Shown: piece after piece, positions 44,611 through 53,686 of the stretch
Numbering within the stretch: position 1 is the first letter of the stretch
Layout of the letters: each line of letters opens with the position of its first letter
NCBI RefSeq assembly: GCF_902168135.1
Contig: NZ_CABHOL010000009.1
Location: 62,001 to 126,000, forward strand
Direction: 5' to 3'
Length of the DNA: 64,000 nucleotides
DNA from: an uncultured Fluviicola sp.
GTDB taxonomy: Bacteria > Bacteroidota > Bacteroidia > Flavobacteriales_D > Crocinitomicaceae
Made by a program: the position numbers and the translations under genes
Notes under the pieces: generated by a model
Database searches by the model: none
What the model was told of the DNA's origin: nothing
The model's input: only the letters and a program-made list of their open reading frames with translations

Positions 44611-46272
44611 TTATTCAAATAATAACTTACGAGTTCCAACTTGCCCAGTTTTAGACTGTACTTTCAGAACCGCCATTCCTTTGTAATCAGCATCAAGGGT
44701 GATGGTCGTTGTTCCTACCGGAATTTCGTTTTCAAAAAGCACTCTTCCGTCCAGTGAAACCAACTGTATTGCCGCGGATTCTTCCAGCTCAACCTGGAAA
44801 TTGCCGTTTGTAACCGGGTTCGGGTAAGCAGAAAATACAGATTCCGTAGAAAATTCGTCGACCGCCAGGTTGCTTCCCGCACCGAAAGTCAGTTTCAGGA
44901 TGTAAATACTTCCTTTGGTACCTCCGGCATTCGGGTTTCGGTATCCTGTCAGAATAATGTCGTTGTTGCTGGTCAAATCCACATCCAGGAAATTCGCCAG
45001 TTTCCCCTGCCAGCCGCTTGGACCGACCATTCCGTGGTCAAATTGCATATAGCCGTTCCCGTTGAAAGCGGTGTTTAACTGTCCCTGGTTGTTCATGCTC
45101 ACGATCAGTCCTTTTTGCTGGAAATTCCCGCTGACATAATCGGTTGTGAATCCGCAGATCAGGAACTCATTAGGACTTCTTTCAATGATCTTATTGAAGA
45201 AAGTTGCGCTGTCCTGCGTGAAATCGAAGTTGGAGAACCCGTTCGGGATGCTCATATCCAAAGAGCCGTTTGTATTCACAAATGCCACAAACCCTTTGTT
45301 GGCGCGGCCGTAGGAATAAACGTAATAGTTGTTGACCGGCATGTTGTATCCGGCAACCAATAATTTACCGGCGCTCGACAATAGAATGGAGGCAGCTTCG
45401 TCTGTATTGTCTGTTCCGAAGGTGAAAACTCCGTTCGTTCCGAATGCCAGGTCGGGATTTCCGTTCGGGTCCAGTTTGAAAATGATGTTATCGGTATAAT
45501 TTGCCGAGTCGTAACTCGTAGTGGCCGGATCCCAGCTGCTTGTGCGCAATAGTCCGTAAGTTTCACCGTTCGGCCCTATTTCCATATCGATAAATTGGGT
45601 TCTGGGAACTGCGGTGAATGAAAAAACACCGTTTGTTCCGTAGGAATTGTCCGGGAAACCATCCGGCTTCAAGCGCACAATAGCTGGTTTTCCGCCAGGA
45701 CCTATACCGCCGACCATGAATTTTCCGTTTGGAAGGATCTCAAATCTTTTCGGGATGGAATACGTTCCTGTAGTTCCGGTGAACACATCGTTTGTGAGTA
45801 AGTGTCCGTCGTTCCCGAAAGTGGAATCCAGGTCTCCGTTGGTTTTGAAGCGCATCATAATAAACTGGCTTGCCCCGCAGATACCGTTGATGCAGTATTC
45901 GGACTCACCGATAATGACAATTTTTCCGTCTTGTTGAATTTCAACATCATATCCGATGCTTTCCGCTCCGCAAAACGTATTGACAGCTCCGTTCGTCCCA
46001 AAACCGGGATCAGGCATTCCGTTTGGCAGATACCGATAAAGGTGCATGGCTAAATCCGGTATATTCGGATCTCTTTTCAGGATCGTTACAATTTTCCCGT
46101 CGGCCTGCAGCGCAGAGCCCATGCCAGATCCGAGATTTCCTTCACTATTGGAATTTGGTCCGAGGTAGGGGAGGTAGCCGTTCGTATTGAACGTAGAATC
46201 AATGTACTGAGCTGCTGCATCCATCGCGAAAACAGATAAACAGCCTGTGACTAATAGTAAAATTTTCTTCAT
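44611..46272 (-). CDS. T9SS-secreted delta-60 repeat protein
   Basis: 553 residues with signal peptide (LLLVTGCLSVFAMDAAAQ). At least five delta-60 repeats are visible through the phrase NG-x-LD-x-x-FG-x-NG (NGMPDPGFGTNGAV, NGDLDSTFGNDGHL, DGFPDNSYGTNGVF, NGNPDLAFGTNGVF, GQLNTAFNGNGYM), which suggests a beta-propeller-like fold. The end is a type A sorting domain (VFSAYPNPVTNGNFQVEL, LVSLDGRVLFENEI, VGTRKLLFE), so it is exported by the type IX system. It is bracketed by ACCGC-type hairpins. Confidence 0.88.
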   Translation of the reverse strand: MKKILLLVTGCLSVFAMDAAAQYIDSTFNTNGYLPYLGPNSNSEGNLGSGMGSALQADGKIVTILKRDPNIPDLAMHLYRYLPNGMPDPGFGTNGAVNTFCGAESIGYDVEIQQDGKIVIIGESEYCINGICGASQFIMMRFKTNGDLDSTFGNDGHLLTNDVFTGTTGTYSIPKRFEILPNGKFMVGGIGPGGKPAIVRLKPDGFPDNSYGTNGVFSFTAVPRTQFIDMEIGPNGETYGLLRTSSWDPATTSYDSANYTDNIIFKLDPNGNPDLAFGTNGVFTFGTDNTDEAASILLSSAGKLLVAGYNMPVNNYYVYSYGRANKGFVAFVNTNGSLDMSIPNGFSNFDFTQDSATFFNKIIERSPNEFLICGFTTDYVSGNFQQKGLIVSMNNQGQLNTAFNGNGYMQFDHGMVGPSGWQGKLANFLDVDLTSNNDIILTGYRNPNAGGTKGSIYILKLTFGAGSNLAVDEFSTESVFSAYPNPVTNGNFQVELEESAAIQLVSLDGRVLFENEIPVGTTTITLDADYKGMAVLKVQSKTGQVGTRKLLFE

Positions 46273-46453
46273 AAAGCGTATTTAGTAATTGGGTTTTGAA
46301 GAAAGACGCGTTTTTGAAGGAATGGTTTGCCCGGAAGGGATTGTTTTTTTAGTTGATTTATCAATGAAAATCAAGGTTTTAAGTGCTTAAGAAGCTGGTC
46401 TTGAAACCGATTGACGGGAACGGGTTTGGCTAAAAAAAAAGGAGGATTTGACT

Positions 46454-46536
46454 AAAAAATACCGCGGAAAAACAAAACCTATCGAGCCGATTGCATAAAC
46501 GCGATGGTAATTGGTTTTCCCGCGGTTCAAATAAAC
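46454..46536. repeat. ACCGCGG...CCGCGGTTCAAATAAAC hairpin element
   Basis: ATACCGCGGAAAAACAAAACC is complementary in large part to GGTTTTCCCGCGGTTCAAAT. It is an altered copy of the elements at 44411-44601, located on the other side of the T9SS gene. Confidence 0.65.
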
Positions 46537-46719
46537 ATATATGGAATAATTGCAGAAAAGACGAAGTTTTGGTCCGAAAGGTTCGATGAAGGGGAAAAAT
46601 TGGCTGGAATTTTTCTATTTAACATAATTCGGGGTAATTACGAATTTCCAATTGCTAATTACGAATGAGTTATTGAAAACCGATTTCACAGTTGTATGTT
46701 CATGCAATGAAAAATAAGT

Positions 46720-47140
46720 ACTTCGTGAGAATTGAATATTCCGGGCAATTTCCCGGAGAAAAAATTCTACGCGATTCTCATGATAAACTTTTTTGAAGCT
46801 CATTTCTAAAAGAATCCCGGAATTTGAAATTTGGAGATTTTGAGAATTGAATATTTCCGGACGATTGTACTGGTGAGAAATTTTGTGCGATTCTCAGGAA
46901 GAACTTTTGCAGGTAATTTTGCGGTCAATATAAACAACCGGGTGCGAGCATTTGAAAATTTCCGGATGATTGTCCGGATGAAATTTTTTGTGCGATTCTA
47001 GTGAAGCAGATTTTACACCAGGAATGGAATTAGTTTAAGAGAACTATAAAATCAGAGAAATCCAGGATTGCAGGAATCGATTATTGTGAGCAGTGGTGCA
47101 GTAGCAAAATTCTACGCGATTCTCGAGAAGAGGAAATGGA
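46720..47140. repeat. Degenerate direct repeat, four copies with GCGATTCT
   Basis: GCGATTCT occurs at 46771, 46887, 46992 and 47116 (spacings 116, 105 and 124). Copies 1-3 are preceded by TTGAATATTCCGG-like or TTGAAAATTTCCGG words and a GAxAAAATTTT word, so the unit is longer than the core. The copies differ at many positions. Confidence 0.6.
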
Positions 47141-47323
47141 AGTGATGTTTGGATCAAAAGCCTGTAAGATGGTGAATCGTTTGTTTTAGATATTCTATTT
47201 AACATAATGTTAATTATAAGACGAATTGGATTTTTGATATATTTGCTTCGCAGTGCTGTGTTCTGTCGCCATATGTGGTGGTTAATTTAAAATGTGGAAT
47301 CCGGTTATTTTAAATTGTGGAAT

Positions 47324-49027
47324 TCATTGTTCTATTCGTTCAGTTATTTTTGGAAACATAGTTTTAAAGCTTCGAGGTAAATCACCAACTTTTTTATGTC
47401 GTAATTCTAATTCGCGCATAATAAAACGTGAAAATGATAGAAATTGATCATGTGGATTACGAGTCATATTAATGTATTCCAAATACCAATTAAAACAATC
47501 TTGAATGGGAACTTGTCGATCATGAATAATATCCTGAATTTCGATAAATGTATCTATATGAATAACGATCAAACCTTTGGACCGATGCTTTGCAGAACCC
47601 TCTAGTAAAGTTTGATATTCCGAATTCAATAAATAATTAATTCCGTAGGAGTTATATAATTCATCAGTAACGATTAGTATTGGGAATATTTGTATTTCCT
47701 TTTGGTTGAAATTATCAAAATCAATACCTTCATTCGCCAATTTATTCGAAAGGATTGCTAGTTGAGATATTCCCTTTTGTTTTCCTTTTTTATTCGACTT
47801 CAGCTTTGCGAAAATTTCATTTTTTATGGTTTCGTAGTCGCGAGATAATTTTGCTGACGCTTGAAAAATGGCATCTTTAAATTCAATAATGAATATCTTA
47901 GTACCACACCGCACATAAAAATCTGGCCCCTTCTCGCCTGCATTCTTTTCCCATTCTAGACCGTCCAGTGAAAAACATTTTTTTCGTTTACCGACCATAT
48001 ACTTGCCTAATCGATATAACAGATATTGTTCATAAAAGTGCTCTGAAAAATACCTGGACTTAAAATCGGGTATATCCTTTACCGCTCCTGATTCCATTAA
48101 TGTGCTTCCAAAATCAAAAACAATCGTCTGGAATAATTTATCAATAAGAAAAGAATAATTGTATGCAATATAGGTGTTGGCTTCTGATTTGTAAAGAGGT
48201 TTTTCTCTTAAAGAGATAAAATCCGGCTTCTGTTTAAATGAGGTAGGATCAATAATCGACAATGAACCAAAGAAAGCATTAATTGGATCGTCTGGTGGAG
48301 TAATAAGTTTTGCTGCATTTTGATCAATATCTCCAGGCTTGTATAAAGTTAAAAAGCAATTCAGTATCTGGTAAATATAGTCTTGCCAGCTTTTAGTGGA
48401 ATATTTTTGATTAAATGCAGGTAAAAATTCCTTTAACTCATCGTGTTGCTCTACATAAGTAAAAAACTCAACTGATTTATATATCTGCCAACGAAAGTCT
48501 CTGTATTTTTTTAGATCTTCAAACGGAAGGAAATGTGGAAGTAAAAATTCTAATAATTCTTGTGGGGTCTTAAATTTTTCAACCGGTTTTTTAATTAGAG
48601 AATCTTGGTCTACCCATTCTTGGGTTGCTAGTAAATATGCTTTAATAAATCGTTCTTCTTCCTCTATTGTTAAATTTCTGGCATTTCCTGGATTATAGAA
48701 TTCTAATGCCCTTTCGATTAAAACAACTGAACTTTGGTTAGAGACAAATGAGAATTGATTCTTTTCAAAAAGGGCTTTTGCCATTTGGTCAGCAAATCGC
48801 TTTTTTAATTGAGGTGATTGTCTTTGAAGAACAAACGCAATTAATTCACGTTGAGTATCTAAGTCTCTTTCATTTACAAAAATTCGTGCATTTAATCCTC
48901 CAATAATTTCAATGATTGTTGCTGTTGGAATTCCGTTAAATAGTGATTCCCATGTTGGTCTAGGCTGGTCATAAATTGCATCATATTCAATGCTAACGAT
49001 GGTGGAAAAACTTGTCTGAGTAGTCAT
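47324..49027 (-). CDS. Large protein with C-terminal PD-(D/E)XK-like nuclease motif
   Basis: 567 residues; the overall family is not recognised. The C-terminal third has the restriction-endonuclease-like core: EKGPDFYVRCGTKIFIIEFK gives Asp at about 369, Glu at about 382 and Lys at about 384 (PD-x(n)-ExK), preceded by a helix (FYEQYLLYRLGKYMV). The N-terminal 300 residues are helical and charged with no motif I can name. It is AT-rich, first in the accessory island, and stands alone, with the DUF3606 gene diverging 161 nt upstream. A nucleic-acid-cutting defence protein is the likely role, by motif only. Confidence 0.7.
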   Translation of the reverse strand: MTTQTSFSTIVSIEYDAIYDQPRPTWESLFNGIPTATIIEIIGGLNARIFVNERDLDTQRELIAFVLQRQSPQLKKRFADQMAKALFEKNQFSFVSNQSSVVLIERALEFYNPGNARNLTIEEEERFIKAYLLATQEWVDQDSLIKKPVEKFKTPQELLEFLLPHFLPFEDLKKYRDFRWQIYKSVEFFTYVEQHDELKEFLPAFNQKYSTKSWQDYIYQILNCFLTLYKPGDIDQNAAKLITPPDDPINAFFGSLSIIDPTSFKQKPDFISLREKPLYKSEANTYIAYNYSFLIDKLFQTIVFDFGSTLMESGAVKDIPDFKSRYFSEHFYEQYLLYRLGKYMVGKRKKCFSLDGLEWEKNAGEKGPDFYVRCGTKIFIIEFKDAIFQASAKLSRDYETIKNEIFAKLKSNKKGKQKGISQLAILSNKLANEGIDFDNFNQKEIQIFPILIVTDELYNSYGINYLLNSEYQTLLEGSAKHRSKGLIVIHIDTFIEIQDIIHDRQVPIQDCFNWYLEYINMTRNPHDQFLSFSRFIMRELELRHKKVGDLPRSFKTMFPKITERIEQ

Positions 49028-49188
49028 TGGCTATAGATTATAGTGAATAGAAGATTTGTTTTCATAGTGGAAAAATTATTTAACTCAAATAAAAGGATTT
49101 TTTCTTTGAGTTGATTTTATCTCACTCTAAATAGACAGAAGTATTTACATAATATATATATTAGGGGCTTAACCATTATATAATTATC

Positions 49189-49368
49189 ATGACTGATAAC
49201 AAAAAAAACACTGGATCACCGGACAATAAACGCATTGACGTTAAAGATCCCAACGAGCTTAGGAATTGGGCCAAATCACTAAATACAACTCAAACTGCAA
49301 TTAAAAATGCTGTTGCCAAGGTTGGAACAAGTGCAGCGGCAGTTAAAAAAGAACTAGGTAAAAATTAG
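49189..49368 (+). CDS. DUF3606 small protein
   Basis: A 59-residue protein: MTDNKKNTGSPDNKRIDVK, PNELRNWAKSLNTTQTAIKN, and AVAKVGTSAAAVKKELG. This is the DUF3606 pattern, a small fold like an acidic-basic helical hairpin with VGxSxxAV. Members are often regulatory or DNA-interacting by annotation, with no proven role. The PIN gene begins 3 nt after the stop, so the pair is a two-gene unit. A small first gene followed by a PIN nuclease is the layout of a VapBC-like toxin-antitoxin pair. Confidence 0.75.
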   Translation: MTDNKKNTGSPDNKRIDVKDPNELRNWAKSLNTTQTAIKNAVAKVGTSAAAVKKELGKN

Positions 49369-49371
49369 GAT

Positions 49372-50409
49372 ATGCATGTTTTTTTAGATTCGTGTATACT
49401 TTTCAAAGATTATTTTCTAGAAAAATCATCTAAACGGCTGCTTGAATTTGCAGAAAAAGGATTGATAGATCTATATATGTCTGATATCGTAAAGCTGGAG
49501 TTAAGGAGGCAATTTGAAAAGGAACTTATTGAGCGAAATACGATTCTGAGCAAGTTAAATAAAAATGTTAGAAGACTGAGGCTTGGAGACCCCCTACTAT
49601 TAACTGACGTCGAAAAACAACTTCGAGTTTTTGATCAATATTATTTAGGTTTATCCCGTTTAAATCACTTCATTTTTTTACCAGTCAAAGATGAGTTTCT
49701 TCCTGATATAGTAGATCGTGCAATTAATAAGAAGAAGCCATTTACTGAGAATAAATCAGAGTTGAAAGATGCTTTAATTTGGAAAACTTATTCAAGCTAC
49801 GTCGAGAGTAAAAAACTAGACGAATGCATATTGCTGACTAACAACACTTCCGATTTTTGTGGTAAGGATAAGGATAAAGTTCATAACGACTTATTAGTTG
49901 ACACAGAACGATTTAAAGTTGTCAATTCTGCATTAGATTTCATAAAGATTTTTGGGCCAGAATTAGATAAACCAGAAAGAAAAATATTGGCATTTGTTGA
50001 GAATACAGAATTTGACAGTGAATTTATCTTAGAGAATATTGACAAGTTCTTTATAGACGAAATTCTATCTAAGATTGACTCTGCAGTAGAAAGATTGGAA
50101 CCATCTGATGTTTTTGATGAAATTTGGATGGGTGGATATGTTTCGGGGAATTATTCTGAAATTTTAGAATGTAAAAATATTGAAGTTGAAACAATAGGAT
50201 CTAAAGCCTCTGTTTACGCCAATTTATCGATATCTTATGATTCAGAAGTTTATGAATATAATGCTGCAAGAGATCCAGGAGAAGATCACTTTCATTATAT
50301 CGGTGAAGCAACTTTAATTTTTACTATGAATATTAGTTTTGATCTTGATTCAGAGGGAGAAGGAGATAATTTAGAAATAACTGATATTCACTTGGATGAA
50401 GTTTGTTAA
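49372..50409 (+). CDS. PIN-domain (DUF4935-like) protein
   Basis: 345 residues. The N-terminal 170 residues are a PIN domain: FLDSCILF (Asp6), KLELRR (Glu43), KDALIW (Asp133) and LLTNNTSDF (Asp161), the acidic set expected for an Mg-dependent RNase. The C-terminal half, from about residue 200, is acidic and beta-rich (SKASVYANLSISYD, GEATLIFTMNISFDLD), with no recognised domain. It is far larger than VapC (about 135 residues). It is read with the DUF3606 gene (3-nt gap). The transposon core starts only 10 nt after its stop, so its own terminator may have been displaced. Confidence 0.8.
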   Translation: MHVFLDSCILFKDYFLEKSSKRLLEFAEKGLIDLYMSDIVKLELRRQFEKELIERNTILSKLNKNVRRLRLGDPLLLTDVEKQLRVFDQYYLGLSRLNHFIFLPVKDEFLPDIVDRAINKKKPFTENKSELKDALIWKTYSSYVESKKLDECILLTNNTSDFCGKDKDKVHNDLLVDTERFKVVNSALDFIKIFGPELDKPERKILAFVENTEFDSEFILENIDKFFIDEILSKIDSAVERLEPSDVFDEIWMGGYVSGNYSEILECKNIEVETIGSKASVYANLSISYDSEVYEYNAARDPGEDHFHYIGEATLIFTMNISFDLDSEGEGDNLEITDIHLDEVC

Positions 50410-50418
50410 ACTTTTATT

Positions 50419-51042
50419 CTAATTAATTGTCGATATGAACATCTTGAAACTATTATAACTCAATTTCTCCTCCAACTGATTATTCACAATCTTCATAATA
50501 CTGGCAACCGGTAATCCCAGTTGCTGGTATTCCATGATCTGTTCCCGGAAAGGATCGAGTGCCCTCCCCTTTCGGTTCTGACTTCCTTTTGGCCGGCCGA
50601 GTTTCTTTCCCTGGGCTTTTGCTGCGATCAATCCTTGTTTGGTTCGAATGGAAATGAATTCACGTTCCGATTCGGCAAAGTAACTGTAAATAGCCAGGAG
50701 CAGTTTTACATGATGTGAGTTCTTATAGGTAGAAAGCTCTGGTTGTCGAATAAAGACGATCTCTACTCCCCTTTCCAGTAATGTATTGATGATGTTGAGG
50801 GTTTCGATCATATTTCGCCCTAGCCTACTTAATTCTGCTACCAGGAGAAGATCTCCGGATTCCAGTTTGGAAGTGAGCTCATCGATCTTGCGTTCTCGGA
50901 CCGATTTGGTACTGGAGATTTCGATTTCAATGAATTCTGTAATGACGATCTGGATCCGTTGCGCATGTTCCAGAAGTAAGTGTCGTTGTTTGTTTAGGTC
51001 CTGCTTATCGGTACTTACCCGAATGTATCCTATAGTTTTCAT
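50419..51042 (-). CDS. Serine recombinase (resolvase/invertase family)
   Basis: 207 residues. The catalytic domain has GYIRVSTDKQDLNKQ with the nucleophile Ser about residue 10, ELSRLGRNMIETLNIINTL and ERGVEIVFI; the helix-turn-helix end region (GRPKGSQNRKGRALDP, then LPVASIMKIVNNQ) binds DNA. Typically it resolves cointegrates of replicative transposons. It lies downstream of the transposase and ATPase in the same orientation and belongs to the same mobile element. Confidence 0.9.
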   Translation of the reverse strand: MKTIGYIRVSTDKQDLNKQRHLLLEHAQRIQIVITEFIEIEISSTKSVRERKIDELTSKLESGDLLLVAELSRLGRNMIETLNIINTLLERGVEIVFIRQPELSTYKNSHHVKLLLAIYSYFAESEREFISIRTKQGLIAAKAQGKKLGRPKGSQNRKGRALDPFREQIMEYQQLGLPVASIMKIVNNQLEEKLSYNSFKMFISTIN

Positions 51043-51100
51043 TTTCTTTGATTGAATTAATAATCAGCTTTTCGATTATTTGTGCAATGATTTTGCAGTT

Positions 51101-51133
51101 AAAACCGACCTATTTCGGTTCAAAATAGATCGG
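51101..51133 (-). terminator. Terminator after the transposition ATPase gene
   Basis: On the minus strand, CCGATCTATTT pairs with AAATAGGTCGG (one T-G pair) around a 7-nt loop, followed by TTTT. It lies 15 nt after the ATPase stop. It could also be part of a resolution site for the recombinase. Confidence 0.65.
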
Positions 51134-51147
51134 CTGTTTAACGGTCG

Positions 51148-51819
51148 TTATTTGTTCACTTTTTTTCGTTTCTGTTGGTGATATGCTTCAATGTAATCCA
51201 TGATCTCCGAGAAGTTTTTACAACTGTTAATCATTTCCTGAATGGCTTCTTCAGAGGTGACATTGTAATATTCACCAAAACCGCGGATTTCTTCTTTTGT
51301 TGGCTCGCTTAAGAATTCCCAATGATTAATTCGTCTGTAAAATTCAGGTATACCAGGAATTCCGCGAGTCTTCCATTTTTTCATGTACTCATGGAAGTAT
51401 TCCGGACCTGCAATGATAATTCCTGTTGTATCCTTTGTGTTATCCCTCAGTTCATGTAGGTATTCAAAGAATTTTGGTTTAGACTTTCCAGCTTCATCAA
51501 AGATGAGTAACTTCTTTGTGCCACCATAATTCAGTTTGTGAGAAGCTTGGTTGATCAAAGAATGTAATGTAGAGCCCATGACACGTCCTTCAATTCCCAA
51601 AGTATTTAAAAGACTTGAGTAAAATTCTTTCATCGTCATACTTGTTTTAATAACCATGTAATACACATCTTCATTATTTTCTAGGTATTCTTCAAAAGCT
51701 GTTGTTTTCCCTGCTCCGGTATATCCAATTATTGCTATCATTTTGGTATTGGAACGAGTATAGTCGCACAGGTTTTGAATAGTGTTGTAATTACTGGTAG
51801 CTAATATTTTTTTATTCAT
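51148..51819 (-). CDS. Transposition AAA+ ATPase (MuB/TnsC-like)
   Basis: 223 residues. Walker A MIAIIGYTGAGKTTAFEEYL and Walker B KKLLIFDEAGKS; the C-terminal region is helical (EIRGFGEYYNVTSEEAIQEM). It matches the small ATPases that accompany Mu/Tn7/Tn552-type transposases and select target DNA. It overlaps the transposase stop by 8 nt, so it is coupled to it. Confidence 0.88.
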   Translation of the reverse strand: MNKKILATSNYNTIQNLCDYTRSNTKMIAIIGYTGAGKTTAFEEYLENNEDVYYMVIKTSMTMKEFYSSLLNTLGIEGRVMGSTLHSLINQASHKLNYGGTKKLLIFDEAGKSKPKFFEYLHELRDNTKDTTGIIIAGPEYFHEYMKKWKTRGIPGIPEFYRRINHWEFLSEPTKEEIRGFGEYYNVTSEEAIQEMINSCKNFSEIMDYIEAYHQQKRKKVNK

Positions 51820-53686
51820 CTGTTCCTTTGTTTTTAATTAGAAATTTGTCCATCGATGCTGGAACTTTGTACAATTGATTTTTAGAAGGAATCCGTTTGG
51901 GACGAATCCGGTCCTTTTTTGGTTTAGGTTCAATTGAATCCGCTTTTGATTTTTCGGGAGATTTGGTCGTTGCACGTGAGGCTGATTCTAATTTATGAGA
52001 TCTCGATAGTTCAAGAAGGAACTTTTCATTTTTATCAAATAATTTAATTCGACTTCGATCTTCCTTTTGATAGCAGACCAGAGCAGTTGTTCCGTTTAAG
52101 CGGTATCTCCAATCCATTTCATGGATGATATATTGAAATTGGTTGTTTCTTGAACTTCCTTCAGATAATAATATCATGGAGTTTCTGATACGGTATTCCT
52201 GAACACGATCCCAGAACATCAAAGCAAATTGACTTTCAGATATTTTCACAATACTCCGATCCATTTTTGCTAACAAAAAGCAGATATCAGGAGATTCTCT
52301 CTTAGTATTCGTCTTCTTCGCATTGTACTCCTTTATTAGTTCATCAACCAATAATTCAAGTTCTTTCTTGGGTCGCAGGTTATTTGAGTTCAATGCTTGT
52401 CTGATCATTTCTTTTGCAGGTCTCCCCTCTTCCCGTTTGCTTTTAATTCCTTCCCCGATGTATCCATCTTTTCCTTTGCATATAACAGTTTGAAAAGTGG
52501 AGAAAAATCGTTCTACATGAGCTTTCTCTCTGGGGGAGTCTGGGCTACACCTGCGAAAATTTGTTCCATAAATAGAGATGTATTCTTCCAGTCGTTTGAA
52601 TCGTTCGTGTTTGAAGCATGAACTGTTATCTGTCACCATTTCAAAAGGCAGATATCCAGTGTTTTTTACTGCCATTTTGATCGCACTAATTACGAGCGTA
52701 TGATTCTCAGTTTTTCCGGTGGAATACCCAACAATCTTACGGGAATGAACATCCATTATAACAAATAATTGCAGAAAAGCCGGACGGTTATCATTTTCTA
52801 AATACGGAATTTGAAGCCTGCTGCCATCAAGTTGCCAGGATTCACCATTGTACTTAGGTTCCTCCCTCAATTTGAAAGGATTGAAATAATACCTCTCCCA
52901 GTCTTTCCCGTTTCGTCTTGTTTTACACTGATTTTGTATGTATGGATCAGACAAAATTCTCTTAACTGTACCAACAGAAACCTCCGAATATCCATTCAAT
53001 ACAGCCCAATTATTTACGCGTTCGTGTATTGTTGAATAGGATAACTGCTTTGGATCTGAATAATATTTTTTGATTTCTTTAAGATGAGCATCAGTTAGTT
53101 TACGGGAATTTTTTGTTTTCCCCAGGCTGCGGTGTACAAAGGCCTCGGATCCATATTGCTGAAATTTTTTAAGCTTTGCATAGAATGATTTCAAAGAATC
53201 AGTTTCGAAAATTAATCCATCAATTTTACGATAAGCTCTGAAAATTTTATTAATGGGGATTTCAAAACAGTGCATCTGTTTTATTTGATGAAAAACAGCA
53301 TGGGTTATTGCGTAAGATCGAATGAGTTCAGGATCAAAAAACAGTTCATTGTAATGCTTTAAAAATGCCTGATAGCCTCTTTCACAAGCTGAATGTAGCT
53401 GCATTGAGATGAAATCTTCAATTTTACTCTGCTCGTATTGTTTCAGGTTTTTATTAAGGTGATCCTCATGAGGGAGTTCATGTTTCGTCTTGAGCTGGGG
53501 GCTAATAGATTCGTATAGAATCCATTTAATGCGTTTATCGTTCGGATCAGTTAAATGTTCGAAATATCGAGTTTTATTTTTCCGATTACGGTTCATACCA
53601 TTCATAACGCTTTGTTCATTTACACCATACTTTTTAAGGAAGGACAATTGGACATAGATCTGCCCGTCCAATGAAATTATATCCAT
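51812..53686 (-). CDS. DDE transposase (Mu/Tn552-type, rve catalytic core)
   Basis: 624 residues. An N-terminal DNA-binding region precedes an rve core: Asp at about 287 (ESWQLDGSR), Asp at about 353 (EMVTDNSSCF), and Glu at about 392 (KAHVERFF); DD39E spacing. Around the core, FVIMDVHSRKIVGYS is typical. A Mu-C-like beta-barrel follows, and the tail is very basic and rich in Lys, Ser and Pro (KSKADSIEPKPKKDRIRPKRI), perhaps binding the ATPase. All catalytic residues are present, so it could be active. Confidence 0.9.
   Translation of the reverse strand: MDIISLDGQIYVQLSFLKKYGVNEQSVMNGMNRNRKNKTRYFEHLTDPNDKRIKWILYESISPQLKTKHELPHEDHLNKNLKQYEQSKIEDFISMQLHSACERGYQAFLKHYNELFFDPELIRSYAITHAVFHQIKQMHCFEIPINKIFRAYRKIDGLIFETDSLKSFYAKLKKFQQYGSEAFVHRSLGKTKNSRKLTDAHLKEIKKYYSDPKQLSYSTIHERVNNWAVLNGYSEVSVGTVKRILSDPYIQNQCKTRRNGKDWERYYFNPFKLREEPKYNGESWQLDGSRLQIPYLENDNRPAFLQLFVIMDVHSRKIVGYSTGKTENHTLVISAIKMAVKNTGYLPFEMVTDNSSCFKHERFKRLEEYISIYGTNFRRCSPDSPREKAHVERFFSTFQTVICKGKDGYIGEGIKSKREEGRPAKEMIRQALNSNNLRPKKELELLVDELIKEYNAKKTNTKRESPDICFLLAKMDRSIVKISESQFALMFWDRVQEYRIRNSMILLSEGSSRNNQFQYIIHEMDWRYRLNGTTALVCYQKEDRSRIKLFDKNEKFLLELSRSHKLESASRATTKSPEKSKADSIEPKPKKDRIRPKRIPSKNQLYKVPASMDKFLIKNKGTDE

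Larger units (their letters stand above)
46273..47323. other. Gene-free stretch with several repeat families
   Basis: About 1 kb with no supportable gene on either strand. It holds an ACCGC-type hairpin (46454-46536), AATTACGAATT words (46633-46665), and four degenerate copies of a repeat with GCGATTCT (46720-47140). It marks the border between the core region and the AT-rich accessory island. The promoters of both neighbouring minus-strand genes are not evident; the nuclease-like gene ends here. Confidence 0.6.
50419..53686 (-). mobile_element. Mu/Tn552-like transposon core (DDE transposase, ATPase, resolvase)
   Basis: Three minus-strand genes: transposase, ATPase (8-nt overlap) and a serine resolvase 105 nt later. 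This gene set is shared by Tn552, Tn402/Tn5053-like and Mu-like elements. I could not find terminal inverted repeats or a target duplication, so the true ends, which lie within about 50410-53900, remain undefined. No CRISPR or Cas12k gene is present, so it is not a CRISPR-associated transposon. Confidence 0.75.

Noticed and set aside
51148-53686. CRISPR-associated transposon
   Set aside because: The MuB/TnsC-like ATPase and DDE transposase suggested it, but there is no Cas12k, Cascade, TniQ or array in the window.
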